Shown here piece after piece: positions 24,436-32,937 of a stretch of DNA of 43,326 bases (its first letter is position 1; each line of letters opens with the position of its first letter). The notes under the pieces are model-generated. The model made no database searches. It had not been told where the DNA came from and was given only the letters and a program-made list of their open reading frames with translations. The stretch spans positions 1 to 43,326 of the forward strand of contig JAMXLO010000059.1 in assembly GCA_024280945.1 (NCBI GenBank), given 5' to 3'. The position numbers and the translations under genes were made by a program. This DNA is from Acetobacteraceae bacterium. Its GTDB lineage: Bacteria > Pseudomonadota > Alphaproteobacteria > Acetobacterales > Acetobacteraceae.

Positions 24436-25647
24436 TCACCCATCAACGATTGGACGAATGAACTCCAGCAGATTTCCTCCCGAAAAGCGAAGCGCCTCCA
24501 TGCCGGCTGCCGCAGCTGCCGCCATATCGGTGTCCTGGTCGCCGATCAGCAGACAACGCTCGCGATCGAGCTCCCAGGCACGTATCAGGTCCAGCAGCAT
24601 ACCGGGTGCCGGTTTGCGCCAGTCGCTGACCTTGCGATAGGCAGCAACGACCCCATCCGGATGAAAAGGACAATAGCGAATGTCGTCGATGGTGCCGCCG
24701 GCGCGCCGCACCTCGTCTGTCATCCAGCCATGCAGCGCCATGACCGCTGCCTCGTCGTACAGCCCACGTGCCACACCAGACTGGTTGGTGATGACGAATA
24801 CATGCCAGCCGGCATCCGTTGCAGTACGGATCGCCTCGCGTGCGCCAGGCATCCATTCGAAGTGCTCGCGGGTGCCGACAAAGCCGTGATCGACATTGAT
24901 CACCCCATCGCGGTCTAGAAACAACGCGCGCCGCCGCAACAGCTGCGGAATCTCCCGCTGCGCGAGGACATAATCCTCGGGAATGCCGATAGCGCGGAAG
25001 GCGCCATCAGCCACTGTTCCCCGGAGCGCGCCGCGCGCTGCAAGCCGCGGCAGGATGTCTGCTTCCAGCGAGCACACTGGCGACAGATCGTCCAGCACCA
25101 CACGATTGAACAGATAGATCCCTGCGTCGATCATGCCACCTTGGCCGGCCCCAGCTTGCGGGCTGAACTCGGTCACCAAGTCACGCTCCAGCCGGACGCG
25201 CCCGTAACGAGAGGTGTCGCCAGCCTCCCGCAACAGGATCCGGACGGCCGCATCCGAAGCACCGGCCGACAACAGCCTGGCCAGGTTACAGTCGAACAGC
25301 GAATCACCGTTGCAGAGCAGGAACCGCTCAGCGAGATGGTTACGAGTATGCCAGATCGCTCCGCCGGTGCCTGCCCGTACCGGCTCGCGCGATACGACGA
25401 TGCTTACGTCACGCGGCAACAATGCCGACACGGTTGCGACACGCGCTTCTACCTCCGCCGAAAGATGGCCGGTCAGCAACACGAATTCCTCCACACCGAA
25501 ACGGATGAATTCGCGCATCAGCCAGGCAAGGAAGGGCCGATCACCGCAGGGCAGCAGCGGCTTCGGCGTCACTGCCGCCAGGCCGCCGCGACGTGTTCTC
25601 GATCCGCCGAGCAGCACGGCACATTGCCGGATCGTCGCCACATTCAA
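24436..25647 (-). CDS. Fused heptose-1-phosphate guanylyltransferase / HAD heptose-bisphosphate phosphatase
   Basis: A 403-aa two-domain protein. Residues 1 to about 235 form a sugar-phosphate nucleotidyltransferase like HddC (LLGGSRTRRGG, then TPKPLLPCGDRPFL, LLCNGDSLFDCNL and GIYLFNR). Residues from about 240 form a GmhB-like HAD phosphatase with FLDRDGVINVDHG (D245, D247), FVITNQSGVARG, the zinc-loop-like YCPFHPDG, and KPAPGMLLDL then LIGDQDTDM. The pathway sedoheptulose-7-P to GDP-D-glycero-D-manno-heptose uses GmhA, HddA, GmhB and HddC; this protein would join the last two steps. No gmhA or hddA is in the window. The PHH of the GmhB zinc loop is reduced to a single C-x-x-H, so zinc binding is doubtful. 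The start overlaps the upstream stop by 4 nt. Confidence 0.85.
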   Translation of the reverse strand: MNVATIRQCAVLLGGSRTRRGGLAAVTPKPLLPCGDRPFLAWLMREFIRFGVEEFVLLTGHLSAEVEARVATVSALLPRDVSIVVSREPVRAGTGGAIWHTRNHLAERFLLCNGDSLFDCNLARLLSAGASDAAVRILLREAGDTSRYGRVRLERDLVTEFSPQAGAGQGGMIDAGIYLFNRVVLDDLSPVCSLEADILPRLAARGALRGTVADGAFRAIGIPEDYVLAQREIPQLLRRRALFLDRDGVINVDHGFVGTREHFEWMPGAREAIRTATDAGWHVFVITNQSGVARGLYDEAAVMALHGWMTDEVRRAGGTIDDIRYCPFHPDGVVAAYRKVSDWRKPAPGMLLDLIRAWELDRERCLLIGDQDTDMAAAAAAGMEALRFSGGNLLEFIRPIVDG

Positions 25648-26942
25648 ACGCCCGCAGCCGGCTCACGGGTGACGCGGATCCTGTCCACCCGTCGGCCATC
25701 CATCTCCAGCACCTCAAATCGCCAACCAGAGAAGACGATACGATCGCCAACGCGCGGCACGCGGCGCAGCAGAGCAAGTAACAACCCGGCCACCGTATGG
25801 TAGCTGCCTTCCGCCGGCAGGTCGGGCAACGACAACCGTGATTTCAGCTCGTCGACCGGCATCATCCCGTCGATCACCAGCGCGCCATCTCCCTCGCCCT
25901 CCGCGCCATCGGTCTGTGGTTCCGTGTCTGTCGGATCGCCGACGATCGCTTCGAGCACATCCGAGGCCGTCACCACCCCTTCGAAGCTGCCGTATTCGTC
26001 CATCACCAGGACGATGCCCAGCGAGTCGACCTTCAATCTCTCGAGTGCATGCAGCGCCGTCACCGTGTCCGGCACGACCATCGGCTGGCGCAGCGCCGCG
26101 CTGAGCGAGACATCGGCGCCATCGAGCACCCTGTCCAGGATGTCTTTCGCCTGCACCACCCCAACCACGTTGTCCACCGATCCCTCGCAGACCACGAAGC
26201 GGGAATGCGGTGCGGATTTCAGCGCTGCGGCGACGTCCTGGGGCGGATCGGTACGGTCGATCCAGGCGATCTCGGTGCGCGGCGTCATGATCGCGCGCAC
26301 CGGCTTGTCGGCCAGCCGCAGCAGGCGCTCGATCATATCGCGTTCCTCGATTTCGAGCACGCCCGCCTGCGCGCCTTCCGACAGCAATGCCTTCAGCTCT
26401 TCCTCGGTCACTGTCTGCCGCGGCGCGCGGTGCAGTCCCAACAGCCGAAGCACCACGTCGGACGACCTGTCGAGCACCCAAACGATCGGGCCGCTCACCT
26501 TCGCCATCCCGGCAATCCACGGCGCGACCGCCGCCGCCACGTGCTCCGCCCGGCGCAGCGCCAGGTGCTTCGGCACCAGTTCGCCCAGCACCAAGGTCAG
26601 ATAGGTCGTCAGCACGACGACCAGGGCGAGTGACAGGGTATCGGCCATCGAGGCCAGCGCCGGGATCGTGGCGAACCACTTATCGATGTCGCTGGCGATA
26701 CGCGCGCCGCCGAACACACCGGTCAGCATGCTGACCAGCGTGATGCCGACCTGCACGGTGGGAAGGAACCGTTGCGGATCTCCGGCGAGCTCGCGCGCGG
26801 TTTTCGCTCCCTTCACGCCCTTGCGTTCCATGACCGCCAATCGGGCACGCCGCACCGAGGCCAGCGCGAGCTCGCTCAGCGCGAACACGCCGTTCACCAG
26901 GATCAACAACAGGACAATGACGATTTCGAGCCCGATGCTCAT
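25644..26942 (-). CDS. CNNM/CorC-family membrane protein with CBS domains (hemolysin-like)
   Basis: A 432-aa protein with the full CNNM/CorB layout. The N-terminal DUF21 membrane domain (about 1-190) starts SIGLEIVIVLLLILVNGVF with FALSELALASVRRARL, and ends around LTLVLGELVPKHLALRRAE. Two CBS domains (about 205-330) follow, beginning with KPVRAIMTPRTEIAWID, and a C-terminal CorC/HlyC domain carries PAEGSYHTVAGLLL and VGDRIVFSGWRFEV. Family members move or sense Mg2+ in the inner membrane; the hemolysin label is historical. The ATG at 26942 gives a normal N-terminus, and the open frame upstream overlaps the divergent DUF3429 gene. It is the first gene of the operon leading to the heptose and CoA-transferase genes. 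Confidence 0.88.
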   Translation of the reverse strand: MSIGLEIVIVLLLILVNGVFALSELALASVRRARLAVMERKGVKGAKTARELAGDPQRFLPTVQVGITLVSMLTGVFGGARIASDIDKWFATIPALASMADTLSLALVVVLTTYLTLVLGELVPKHLALRRAEHVAAAVAPWIAGMAKVSGPIVWVLDRSSDVVLRLLGLHRAPRQTVTEEELKALLSEGAQAGVLEIEERDMIERLLRLADKPVRAIMTPRTEIAWIDRTDPPQDVAAALKSAPHSRFVVCEGSVDNVVGVVQAKDILDRVLDGADVSLSAALRQPMVVPDTVTALHALERLKVDSLGIVLVMDEYGSFEGVVTASDVLEAIVGDPTDTEPQTDGAEGEGDGALVIDGMMPVDELKSRLSLPDLPAEGSYHTVAGLLLALLRRVPRVGDRIVFSGWRFEVLEMDGRRVDRIRVTREPAAGV

Positions 26943-27009
26943 GCCGCAGCATAACCAGCGCCGGCAATCTGCCCATAGCCAGACGTGGAACCATGTGTCA
27001 CATGGGCCT

Positions 27010-27477
27010 ATGCCCTGGCTCGCCATCCTGCTGAGCGCTCTCGGCCTGATCCCCTTTATTGTCTGTGGCCTGGCAGCCCTGGGACCGGATCCCGATACGG
27101 CGGCCCGCATGCTGGATGCGCTGATCGGCTATGCCGCGGTTGCGCTCGCCTTTGTCGGCGGCATCCATTGGGGGTTCGAGCTGCAATCGGACCAGCGGCA
27201 GAGGTCCGTGTCCCGTGCCAGGCTAACCCTCGGCATCCTTCCCCTTCTTGTCGGCTGGATTTGCTTGGTGCTGCCGCTCGTGGTCGCGCCGTGGGTCTCA
27301 CTTGTTCTGCTGATCATCGCCTATATCGCCGCAGTTCTGGCCGAACACGAGGCGGGGCGACGCAATCTGTTGCCGCCTCGATACCTTTGGGTTCGTTGGG
27401 GCTTCACCGTGGTGGCCGTGGCAATGCTGGTCACGGTGCTGACGCTAAGACTGATCGGATTGACGATCCGTTTTTAG
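27010..27477 (+). CDS. DUF3429 family membrane protein
   Basis: A 155-aa integral membrane protein with four or five hydrophobic helices. It contains YAAVALAFVGGIHWGFEL, the GG(I/V)HW signature typical of DUF3429 proteins, and a conserved C-terminal RNLLPPRYLWVRWGFT before the last helix. The function of the family is unknown. It diverges from the CNNM-type gene with 67 nt between starts. Several in-frame alternatives exist just upstream (for example the GTG giving VSHGPMPW); ATG 27010 is preferred because the first helix follows directly. Confidence 0.8.
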   Translation: MPWLAILLSALGLIPFIVCGLAALGPDPDTAARMLDALIGYAAVALAFVGGIHWGFELQSDQRQRSVSRARLTLGILPLLVGWICLVLPLVVAPWVSLVLLIIAYIAAVLAEHEAGRRNLLPPRYLWVRWGFTVVAVAMLVTVLTLRLIGLTIRF

Positions 27478-27533
27478 CGATCGGCCTGGATTTCGTTGCG
27501 AATTCATGATTAAGTAACCTCTGCTCAATCGGA

Positions 27534-27860
27534 GTGCAGACCTTGTCAGAGTCCACGTCCGCGACTGCGCAGATCATCCCGTTCCCGCTGCGTCGTCCCC
27601 CGGTACAGCGTGATGGGACCGAGCGGCTGCAGCGGGCACTTGCCGCGCTGGACGTGGCTATTGCCAACCAGCGTGTCGCGGTTGCTGCCTGGCGGAGCGC
27701 TTTGGCCGACCTGAGCAGGGTCGTTTCGGGTCTCGGCGACGGCCTGCAACGCTACCGTGGCAGCCTTGATGGCCTTGCCGTGCGGGTTGACTCGCTGCGA
27801 GCCCAGGCAGTGAAGCTCGAACGCACGGCCGACTCCGCCCGCACAGCCGCCGGTGAGTAA
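27534..27860 (+). CDS. Small helical protein of unknown function
   Basis: A predicted 108-aa protein with GTG start (TTG at 27543 is an alternative). After a short basic N-terminus (IIPFPLRRPPVQRDGTERL), the rest is almost entirely alpha-helical with heptad-like spacing: LQRALAALDVAIANQRVAVA and later LDGLAVRVDSLRAQAVKLE. This suggests a coiled coil. I do not recognise a family. Codon use fits the neighbours, with high-GC third positions and no competing frame. No membrane segment or signal peptide is present. It stands alone between the DUF3429 and eda genes. It could be a structural or adaptor protein; that is speculation from composition alone. Confidence 0.6.
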   Translation: MQTLSESTSATAQIIPFPLRRPPVQRDGTERLQRALAALDVAIANQRVAVAAWRSALADLSRVVSGLGDGLQRYRGSLDGLAVRVDSLRAQAVKLERTADSARTAAGE

Positions 27861-28013
27861 CTCTCCTGAGACAGGATCCTTCGTTAGAGACCTACTGGCC
27901 GGGCGGTGAACTGGTAACGGCAGCACAGCGGTAGGCTCGACCAATTCGGTCTGGCTAACGCAATGCGCCCTGGGCGGGATTAGACTATCAGCCAGCCCCA
28001 GGGAGGATACGGC

Positions 28014-28637
28014 ATGCCGCACGCGCTGCTCGACAGGCTCCGCGCCGCTCGCATGGTGCCGGTAATACGCACGCACGAGACCAGGCACGCCGCCACCGCG
28101 GTGCAGTGGTTGCGCGACGCTGGCCTGCGCGTATTTGAAATCACCATGACTATCCCGGATGCGCCGGCGCTGATCCAGGAACTGGCTGCCGATCCAGCGT
28201 TGCTGGTGGGTGCCGGCACGGTTTCCGACCGCGCCACGGCCGACGCATGCCTGCGTGCCGGTGCACGCTTCATCGTCGCACCCTGGGTCGACGCATCCTT
28301 GGCCGCACCGTGCCGTGCGGCGGATGTCGTCCTGATGCTGGGCGCTCTCACACCGGGCGAAGTCCGCGCCGCGCTCGGGGCCGGAGCGGACGTCGTAAAA
28401 ATCTTTCCCGCGTCCTCGGTCGGCGGCCCAGGCCACATTCGTGCGCTGGCGAGTGTGTTCCCCGGCGTGGCCTTCTGCCCGACCGGCGGCGTCGAGCCCG
28501 GCAACGTCGCCGCCTATCTGACGGCCGGCGCCGCATTCGTCGGCATGGGTGGTGCGCTGGTGGACGAGAAGCGCATCGCCTCTGGCGATCGCGCTGCGAT
28601 CGAGGCTGCGGCACGCCGGGTGCTGGCCATAGCATGA
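28014..28637 (+). CDS. eda: 2-keto-3-deoxy-6-phosphogluconate aldolase
   Basis: A 207-aa class I aldolase of the KDPG/KHG family. Active-site residues are placed as R19 in MVPVIR, E42 in VFEITMT, Schiff-base K129 in DVVKIFPAS, and the phosphate-binding CPTGGV. It cleaves KDPG to pyruvate and glyceraldehyde-3-phosphate, the last step of the Entner-Doudoroff pathway. AGGGAGGA lies 6 nt before the ATG at 28014. The stop overlaps the start of the KDG kinase (ATGA), so the pair performs 2-keto-3-deoxygluconate to pyruvate plus G3P. It is the first gene of a seven-gene plus-strand run. The related KDPGal aldolase specificity (dgoA) is possible. Confidence 0.9.
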   Translation: MPHALLDRLRAARMVPVIRTHETRHAATAVQWLRDAGLRVFEITMTIPDAPALIQELAADPALLVGAGTVSDRATADACLRAGARFIVAPWVDASLAAPCRAADVVLMLGALTPGEVRAALGAGADVVKIFPASSVGGPGHIRALASVFPGVAFCPTGGVEPGNVAAYLTAGAAFVGMGGALVDEKRIASGDRAAIEAAARRVLAIA

Positions 28638-29566
28638 CAGCGGATCTGCTGTGCATGGGCGAGCCCATGCTCGAATTCAATCAACTGCCTTTGCAGGCGG
28701 ACGGAACGCGTCATTACCTGGAAGGGCATGGGGGCGACACCTCCAACGCGGCAATCGCCGCCGCCCGCCAGGGCGCCCGTGTCGGCTACATCACCGCCCT
28801 CGGCATCGACATGCCAGGCGACAGTTTCATGGCCCTGTGGGAGCGCGAGAGGGTCGATGTATCGACCGTGATCCGCACCGACCGCTGGCAGACCGGCGTC
28901 TATTTCGTGACCCACGACGAGCGCGGCCATCATTTCCTGCACTACCGGGCGAACTCCGCTGCCGCGATGTACACGCCGGCTGATCTACCGGAGCGCGCCA
29001 TCGCCAGCGCGCGCATGTTCTACGTCTCCGGCATCAGCCAGGGCATTTCAACCACGGCCACCGACGCCGTGTTCGCCGCCATCGACATGGCGCGGCGCAA
29101 CGGGGTGCAGGTAGCCTACGACACCAACTATCGCCCGCGGCTGTGGCCACCCGCGCGCGCAGCCGCCGTGATCCACGCGGCTATGGCGCAGGTCGACTGG
29201 GCCTTGCCTGGTGTCGACGACGTCGCGGCGTTGACCGGCCTGACCGACCCAGACGCCATCCTCGACTTCTACCTGCGACTCGGGCCGCAGGTGGTGGTGC
29301 TGAAGATGGGCGAATCGGGCGCTTACCTTGCGACTCCCCACCGCCGGGTGCGAATTCCCCGGCATGAAGTGCACGTCATCGACGCGACCGGTGCCGGAGA
29401 CACCTTCTGTGGCAGCTTTCTCGCCCGGATTCTTTCCGGCGACGACCCGGAAGCCGCCGCGCGCTATGCCAGCGTGGCGGCGGCGCTAAAATGTACCGGC
29501 TATGGTGCCGTCGCGCCGATTCCGCGCGCGGCAGAGGTCCTGGCCGCGATCCGAGGGGAAGGCTGA
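28634..29566 (+). CDS. kdgK: 2-keto-3-deoxygluconate kinase (PfkB family)
   Basis: A 310-aa ribokinase-family sugar kinase. It has the N-terminal CMGEPMLEFN, the substrate-site GGDTSNAAIAAARQGARVG, the YDTNYRPRLW stretch typical of KDG kinases, and the anion-hole/catalytic VIDATGAGDTFCGSF with base D256. It phosphorylates 2-keto-3-deoxygluconate to KDPG for the aldolase encoded just upstream, with which it overlaps by 4 nt. Its stop is directly followed by the next ATG with no gap. The kinase/aldolase pairing strongly supports the KDG assignment over other PfkB sugars. Confidence 0.9.
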   Translation: MTADLLCMGEPMLEFNQLPLQADGTRHYLEGHGGDTSNAAIAAARQGARVGYITALGIDMPGDSFMALWERERVDVSTVIRTDRWQTGVYFVTHDERGHHFLHYRANSAAAMYTPADLPERAIASARMFYVSGISQGISTTATDAVFAAIDMARRNGVQVAYDTNYRPRLWPPARAAAVIHAAMAQVDWALPGVDDVAALTGLTDPDAILDFYLRLGPQVVVLKMGESGAYLATPHRRVRIPRHEVHVIDATGAGDTFCGSFLARILSGDDPEAAARYASVAAALKCTGYGAVAPIPRAAEVLAAIRGEG

Positions 29567-30247
29567 ATGTGTCAACGCTGCGCCGCTCTGTCGCGACGGG
29601 CCATGTTCGGCGGAGCGGCCGCTTTGCTGGCCGCCGCGGCCGTCCCAGCACCCGCCGGCACGATCAGCGGTGACGAAGCGCTCCGTCGGCTACTGCAGGG
29701 CAACGCCCGGTATCGCAAGAACCACATGGATGTGCGCGATTATGCCGCGGGACGCGCGGCACGCGTCGCGACGCATCGCCCGATTGCCTCCGTGCTCAGC
29801 TGCTCCGACGCGCGCGTCGCGCCGGAACTCCTGTTCGACCAGGGTCCTGGCGATCTGTTCGTGGTTCGCGTGGCGGGCAACGTGTTGACCGATGAAGGTC
29901 TGGCCAGCCTGGAATACGCCGCACAGTTCCTCGGTTCGCCACTCGTCTTCGTGCTCGGCCACCGCGGCTGCGGCGCGGTCGAGGCGACGATCAAGGCGGT
30001 GCACGACAACGCGTCCCTGCCGGGCCACCTGCCCGGACTGATCGACCGCCTGAGGCCCGCGGTGACCGCAGCCGAGGCCGCTCATCCCGCGAACCTGCTG
30101 AACGCCGCCATTGCCGAGAACGTCCGAAGCACCAGTCAGGCCGTCGCCACGGCGCAGCCTCTGCTCGCTGGAATGGTCGCCAGCGGCAAAGTGACGGTGA
30201 CGGGCGGCGTGTATGACATCGCCACCGGCCGCGTAAGCCTGGCCTGA
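29567..30247 (+). CDS. Beta-class carbonic anhydrase with Tat-like signal
   Basis: A 226-aa beta-carbonic anhydrase. Zinc ligands are C79 (in SVLSCSDARV), H132 and C135 (in LGHRGCGAVEA); D81 and R83 form the catalytic dyad. Length and the GNARYRKN and VRVAGNVL motifs are normal for the family. The N-terminus LSRRAMFGGAAALLAAAAVP is a twin-arginine-type leader with probable cleavage near PAPAG, so the enzyme should be exported folded with its zinc. It interconverts CO2 and bicarbonate. It starts immediately after the kdgK stop and ends immediately before the MBOAT start. A periplasmic CO2 enzyme placed between sugar-acid genes and an acyltransferase system is unusual. Confidence 0.9.
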   Translation: MCQRCAALSRRAMFGGAAALLAAAAVPAPAGTISGDEALRRLLQGNARYRKNHMDVRDYAAGRAARVATHRPIASVLSCSDARVAPELLFDQGPGDLFVVRVAGNVLTDEGLASLEYAAQFLGSPLVFVLGHRGCGAVEATIKAVHDNASLPGHLPGLIDRLRPAVTAAEAAHPANLLNAAIAENVRSTSQAVATAQPLLAGMVASGKVTVTGGVYDIATGRVSLA

Positions 30248-31630
30248 ATGCTGTTCAACAGCTATCCGTTCCTGCTGGGATTCCTTCCCGGCATCGTGGC
30301 GCTATATGCTGTCATCGATCGCTATGCGCGTCTGCGCATACCCTGCCTCGTGGCATGCTCGCTGCTGTTCTATGGCTACTGGAACCCATCGTTCGTTCTG
30401 CTGCTGGCAGGCTCGATCCTGGTCAACTGGTTCGCCGCAAAGCAGTTCGCAGCCACCGGCAACCGCGCCATCGTCACTGTTGCGATCGTCCTGAACCTCA
30501 TTGTCCTCGGCCTTTTCAAATACGCCGACTTCTTCACCGGCAGCCTGACGGCACTCGGCGCCTTCTCTATCGGCCGCCTGGACTGGGTGCTGCCTCTCGG
30601 CATCAGCTTCTTCACCTTCCATCACATCATGTATCTTGCGGACCTGCGCCGTGGCCGCGCCGAAGCGACCGCACTGGACCGCTATGCGCTGTACATCTGC
30701 TTCTTCCCGCAGGCGATTGCCGGTCCGTTGGCCCGCTGGTCGGAGGTCGGACGGCAGTTCGGTCGCGACGCATTCGGTCCCGGATGGGAGCAGCGCTGGG
30801 CCAACGGCATCACCTTCATCATCATCGGTCTGATCGAGAAGGTCGGCCTGGGCGATCCGATCGGCGTGATCCTCGACCCGATCTTCCACGCGGCGGCTGC
30901 CGGGCCACTGCATGACGGATCGTCCTGGCTGGCACTCGGCTTCGGCTTCCAGATCTTCTTCGACTTCTCCGGTTATTCCGACATCGCTATCGGGCTCGCT
31001 TTGCTGTTCGGCGTGCAACTTCCGTTCAATTTCAACGGCCCGTTCCGCGCCACCAGCATCCTGGTGTTCTGGCAACGTTGGCACATGACGCTGTCGCGTT
31101 TCCTGCGCGACTACGTGTTCATGCCGCTGGCCGACATGCGGATTGCCGGCACCCGCCACACGACGGCGCAATACGTGTTCGCCATCCTGGCGACCATGGC
31201 GCTGTGCGGGCTGTGGCACGGCGCCGGCTGGAATTTTGTCCTTTGGGGCACGATGCACGGCATCGCCATTGTGTTCGCACTTGGCTGGCGCCGCTTCTTG
31301 TCATCGCCACCGAAGGCGGTCGGCTGGGCGGCCACGATCGGTTTCTTCCTGCTCAGCGGCGCCGTGTTTCGCACCCAGACGCTGGATGCTGCCTGGCACA
31401 TCTACGCCGGACTTGCGACGCTCCCGGATCCGAAGATGCTGGGCAAGGCATGGATCCTGGGCGTCGGCGCAGTGCTGGCGTTCGCACTGCCCGCCACCCA
31501 GGACCTCTGCAAGATCGTCAATGCGCGCCCGGTGGCATGGGTTCCTGCGGTACTCGGCCTCGCAGGACTGGGCATCCTCGTCCAACTCGGCGGCAACCAA
31601 TCGTATGACTTCATCTATTTCCGCTTCTGA
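30248..31630 (+). CDS. MBOAT-family membrane-bound O-acyltransferase (DltB/AlgI-like)
   Basis: A 460-aa polytopic MBOAT protein. Family landmarks include YWNPSFVLLLAGSILVNWFA, LPLGISFFTFHHIMYLAD, FFPQAIAGPLARW, DFSGYSDIAIGLALLFG, and WQRWHMTLSRFLRDYVF with H279. The catalytic histidine H324 is in LCGLWHGAGWNFVLWG. Such proteins (DltB, AlgI, PatA) pass an acyl group from a cytosolic carrier through the membrane to an extracytoplasmic acceptor, usually with a membrane-anchored SGNH partner. The ATG directly follows the carbonic anhydrase stop. The SGNH-like gene starts 26 nt before this stop. An acyl carrier protein and a fatty acyl-AMP ligase follow, suggesting that the donor is an acyl-ACP. 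Confidence 0.9.
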   Translation: MLFNSYPFLLGFLPGIVALYAVIDRYARLRIPCLVACSLLFYGYWNPSFVLLLAGSILVNWFAAKQFAATGNRAIVTVAIVLNLIVLGLFKYADFFTGSLTALGAFSIGRLDWVLPLGISFFTFHHIMYLADLRRGRAEATALDRYALYICFFPQAIAGPLARWSEVGRQFGRDAFGPGWEQRWANGITFIIIGLIEKVGLGDPIGVILDPIFHAAAAGPLHDGSSWLALGFGFQIFFDFSGYSDIAIGLALLFGVQLPFNFNGPFRATSILVFWQRWHMTLSRFLRDYVFMPLADMRIAGTRHTTAQYVFAILATMALCGLWHGAGWNFVLWGTMHGIAIVFALGWRRFLSSPPKAVGWAATIGFFLLSGAVFRTQTLDAAWHIYAGLATLPDPKMLGKAWILGVGAVLAFALPATQDLCKIVNARPVAWVPAVLGLAGLGILVQLGGNQSYDFIYFRF

Positions 31631-32618
31631 GCCTGCGCGTCAGTGGCGGCGGTGGCTCGCCGTGTTCGGCGGCGTATTCTTCGGTCTTGGCGCACTGCTG
31701 TTCGCGTTGTTGCTGCTGATCGATCCCTATGACACCGGCCGCTTTCCGTCCTTCGGGCTGGTCGGCGTGCGCGATCACAGCATGCGCACCGCCGATGCCA
31801 GTCGTGGTCGCGACCCACATTTCAACGCCGCCGTGGTGGGCAACTCGACCGCGCAGATCATCAATCCGTATCGGCTGTCGGAGCTGACGGGGCTGCGCTT
31901 CATCCAGCTGTCGATCCCACAGACGGGCCCGCGCGAGCAGCTCGAACTGATGCGCTGGGTGCTGGCGAATCATGCGAGCTACGGCGCATTTGTGGTGGTG
32001 GCCGACACTTTGTGGTGTTCACACGATCCCAACCTGCCGCTGCGAGAGCCGTTTCCGTCCTGGCTGTACGGCGACGATGCTGACTACCTCGCCAATGTTG
32101 TCAGCTCCAAGGCGATCGACCGCTCGGTGTGGCGTCTGCAGGTTGCCCTTGGACTTGCCAAGCCGGTCGATCCTGTCGGCTACACTGACTACATCAGCGG
32201 CAAACGCCCACCATTCGAAGCGCTGCCCGCCGGGCCGCCGGTGGACATCAGCGAGACACCCGGACAGCCACCATTTCCCTGGATCGATCGACTTCGCGCG
32301 CTGGTCGCAGGCCTGCCGCAGAGCGTTCGCGTGCTCGTCGTCGTGCCGCCGGTCTACTTCGCCTACCTCTCGCCTCCGGGCAGCAAGGAGGCGGCCGCCA
32401 TCGATGCCTGCAAGGCTGCGCTCGCGAACGTGGTGACCGATCGGCGGTTTGGCACATTCCTGGATTTTCGCGTCGACATGCCCGAGGTGCACGACATCAG
32501 CGACTTCGTCGACTTTGTGCACTACCGCGAGAAGCTTCAGCGGATGATCGAGGACCGGATCATCGCTGCACTTCGCGTGCCCGAACATGGCAATGCGCAG
32601 GCCAGCAGGGTTCCTTGA
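31605..32618 (+). CDS. Membrane-anchored SGNH-hydrolase-like protein (DltD/AlgJ-like role)
   Basis: A 337-aa protein with one N-terminal membrane helix (about 15-37, LAVFGGVFFGLGALLFALLL) and an extracytoplasmic alpha/beta domain. Candidate catalytic residues follow the SGNH pattern: S81 in AAVVGNSTAQII (block I), and D303/H306 in DFVDFVHYREK (DxxH, block V). These match the Ser-Asp-His arrangement in DltD, AlgJ and AlgX, which work with an MBOAT partner to place acyl groups on polymers. The ATG at 31605 lies inside the MBOAT gene and starts the protein just before the basic stretch QWRRW. The sequence is divergent, so the family call rests on motifs, topology and context. The target is unknown. 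Confidence 0.72.
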   Translation: MTSSISASEPARQWRRWLAVFGGVFFGLGALLFALLLLIDPYDTGRFPSFGLVGVRDHSMRTADASRGRDPHFNAAVVGNSTAQIINPYRLSELTGLRFIQLSIPQTGPREQLELMRWVLANHASYGAFVVVADTLWCSHDPNLPLREPFPSWLYGDDADYLANVVSSKAIDRSVWRLQVALGLAKPVDPVGYTDYISGKRPPFEALPAGPPVDISETPGQPPFPWIDRLRALVAGLPQSVRVLVVVPPVYFAYLSPPGSKEAAAIDACKAALANVVTDRRFGTFLDFRVDMPEVHDISDFVDFVHYREKLQRMIEDRIIAALRVPEHGNAQASRVP

Positions 32619-32670
32619 GCGGCGGGTATCGGCCCAGCTACTGTGAGCCCACCACAACATTGGAGTCCGT

Positions 32671-32937
32671 ATGCCTCACGTGACACAGCCGGAGATCGCC
32701 GCATGGTGCGCCGATTACCTGCGCCGGACGCTGAAACTGCCTGACGGCCCGATCGACGTGAATGCGGAGTTCCCCAGCCTCGGCCTCGACTCTGCCGAGT
32801 CGGTGTTCCTGGTATCGGCGATCGAGGACTGGCTGGGTCTGGAGCTCGCATCCGATACCGCGCTGGAGCATCCGACCATCGCGCAATTGGCGAATTTCAT
32901 CGCAGACCGACTCGACACGCTGACGTTGCGTACCTGA
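32671..32937 (+). CDS. Acyl carrier protein
   Basis: An 88-aa stand-alone carrier protein of the ACP/PCP four-helix type. The phosphopantetheine attachment serine is S41 in FPSLGLDSAESVFLV. Helix III and IV motifs are LASDTALEHPTIAQLANFIA. The opening IAAWCADYLRRTLKL fits carriers that pair with stand-alone AMP ligases and not the fatty-acid-synthase AcpP. It is only 52 nt after the SGNH-like gene, with TGGAGT 5-10 nt before the ATG. Its stop overlaps the start of the acyl-AMP ligase by one base (TGATG). It should carry the activated acyl group to the MBOAT protein, the part DltC plays in the Dlt system. Confidence 0.88.
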   Translation: MPHVTQPEIAAWCADYLRRTLKLPDGPIDVNAEFPSLGLDSAESVFLVSAIEDWLGLELASDTALEHPTIAQLANFIADRLDTLTLRT

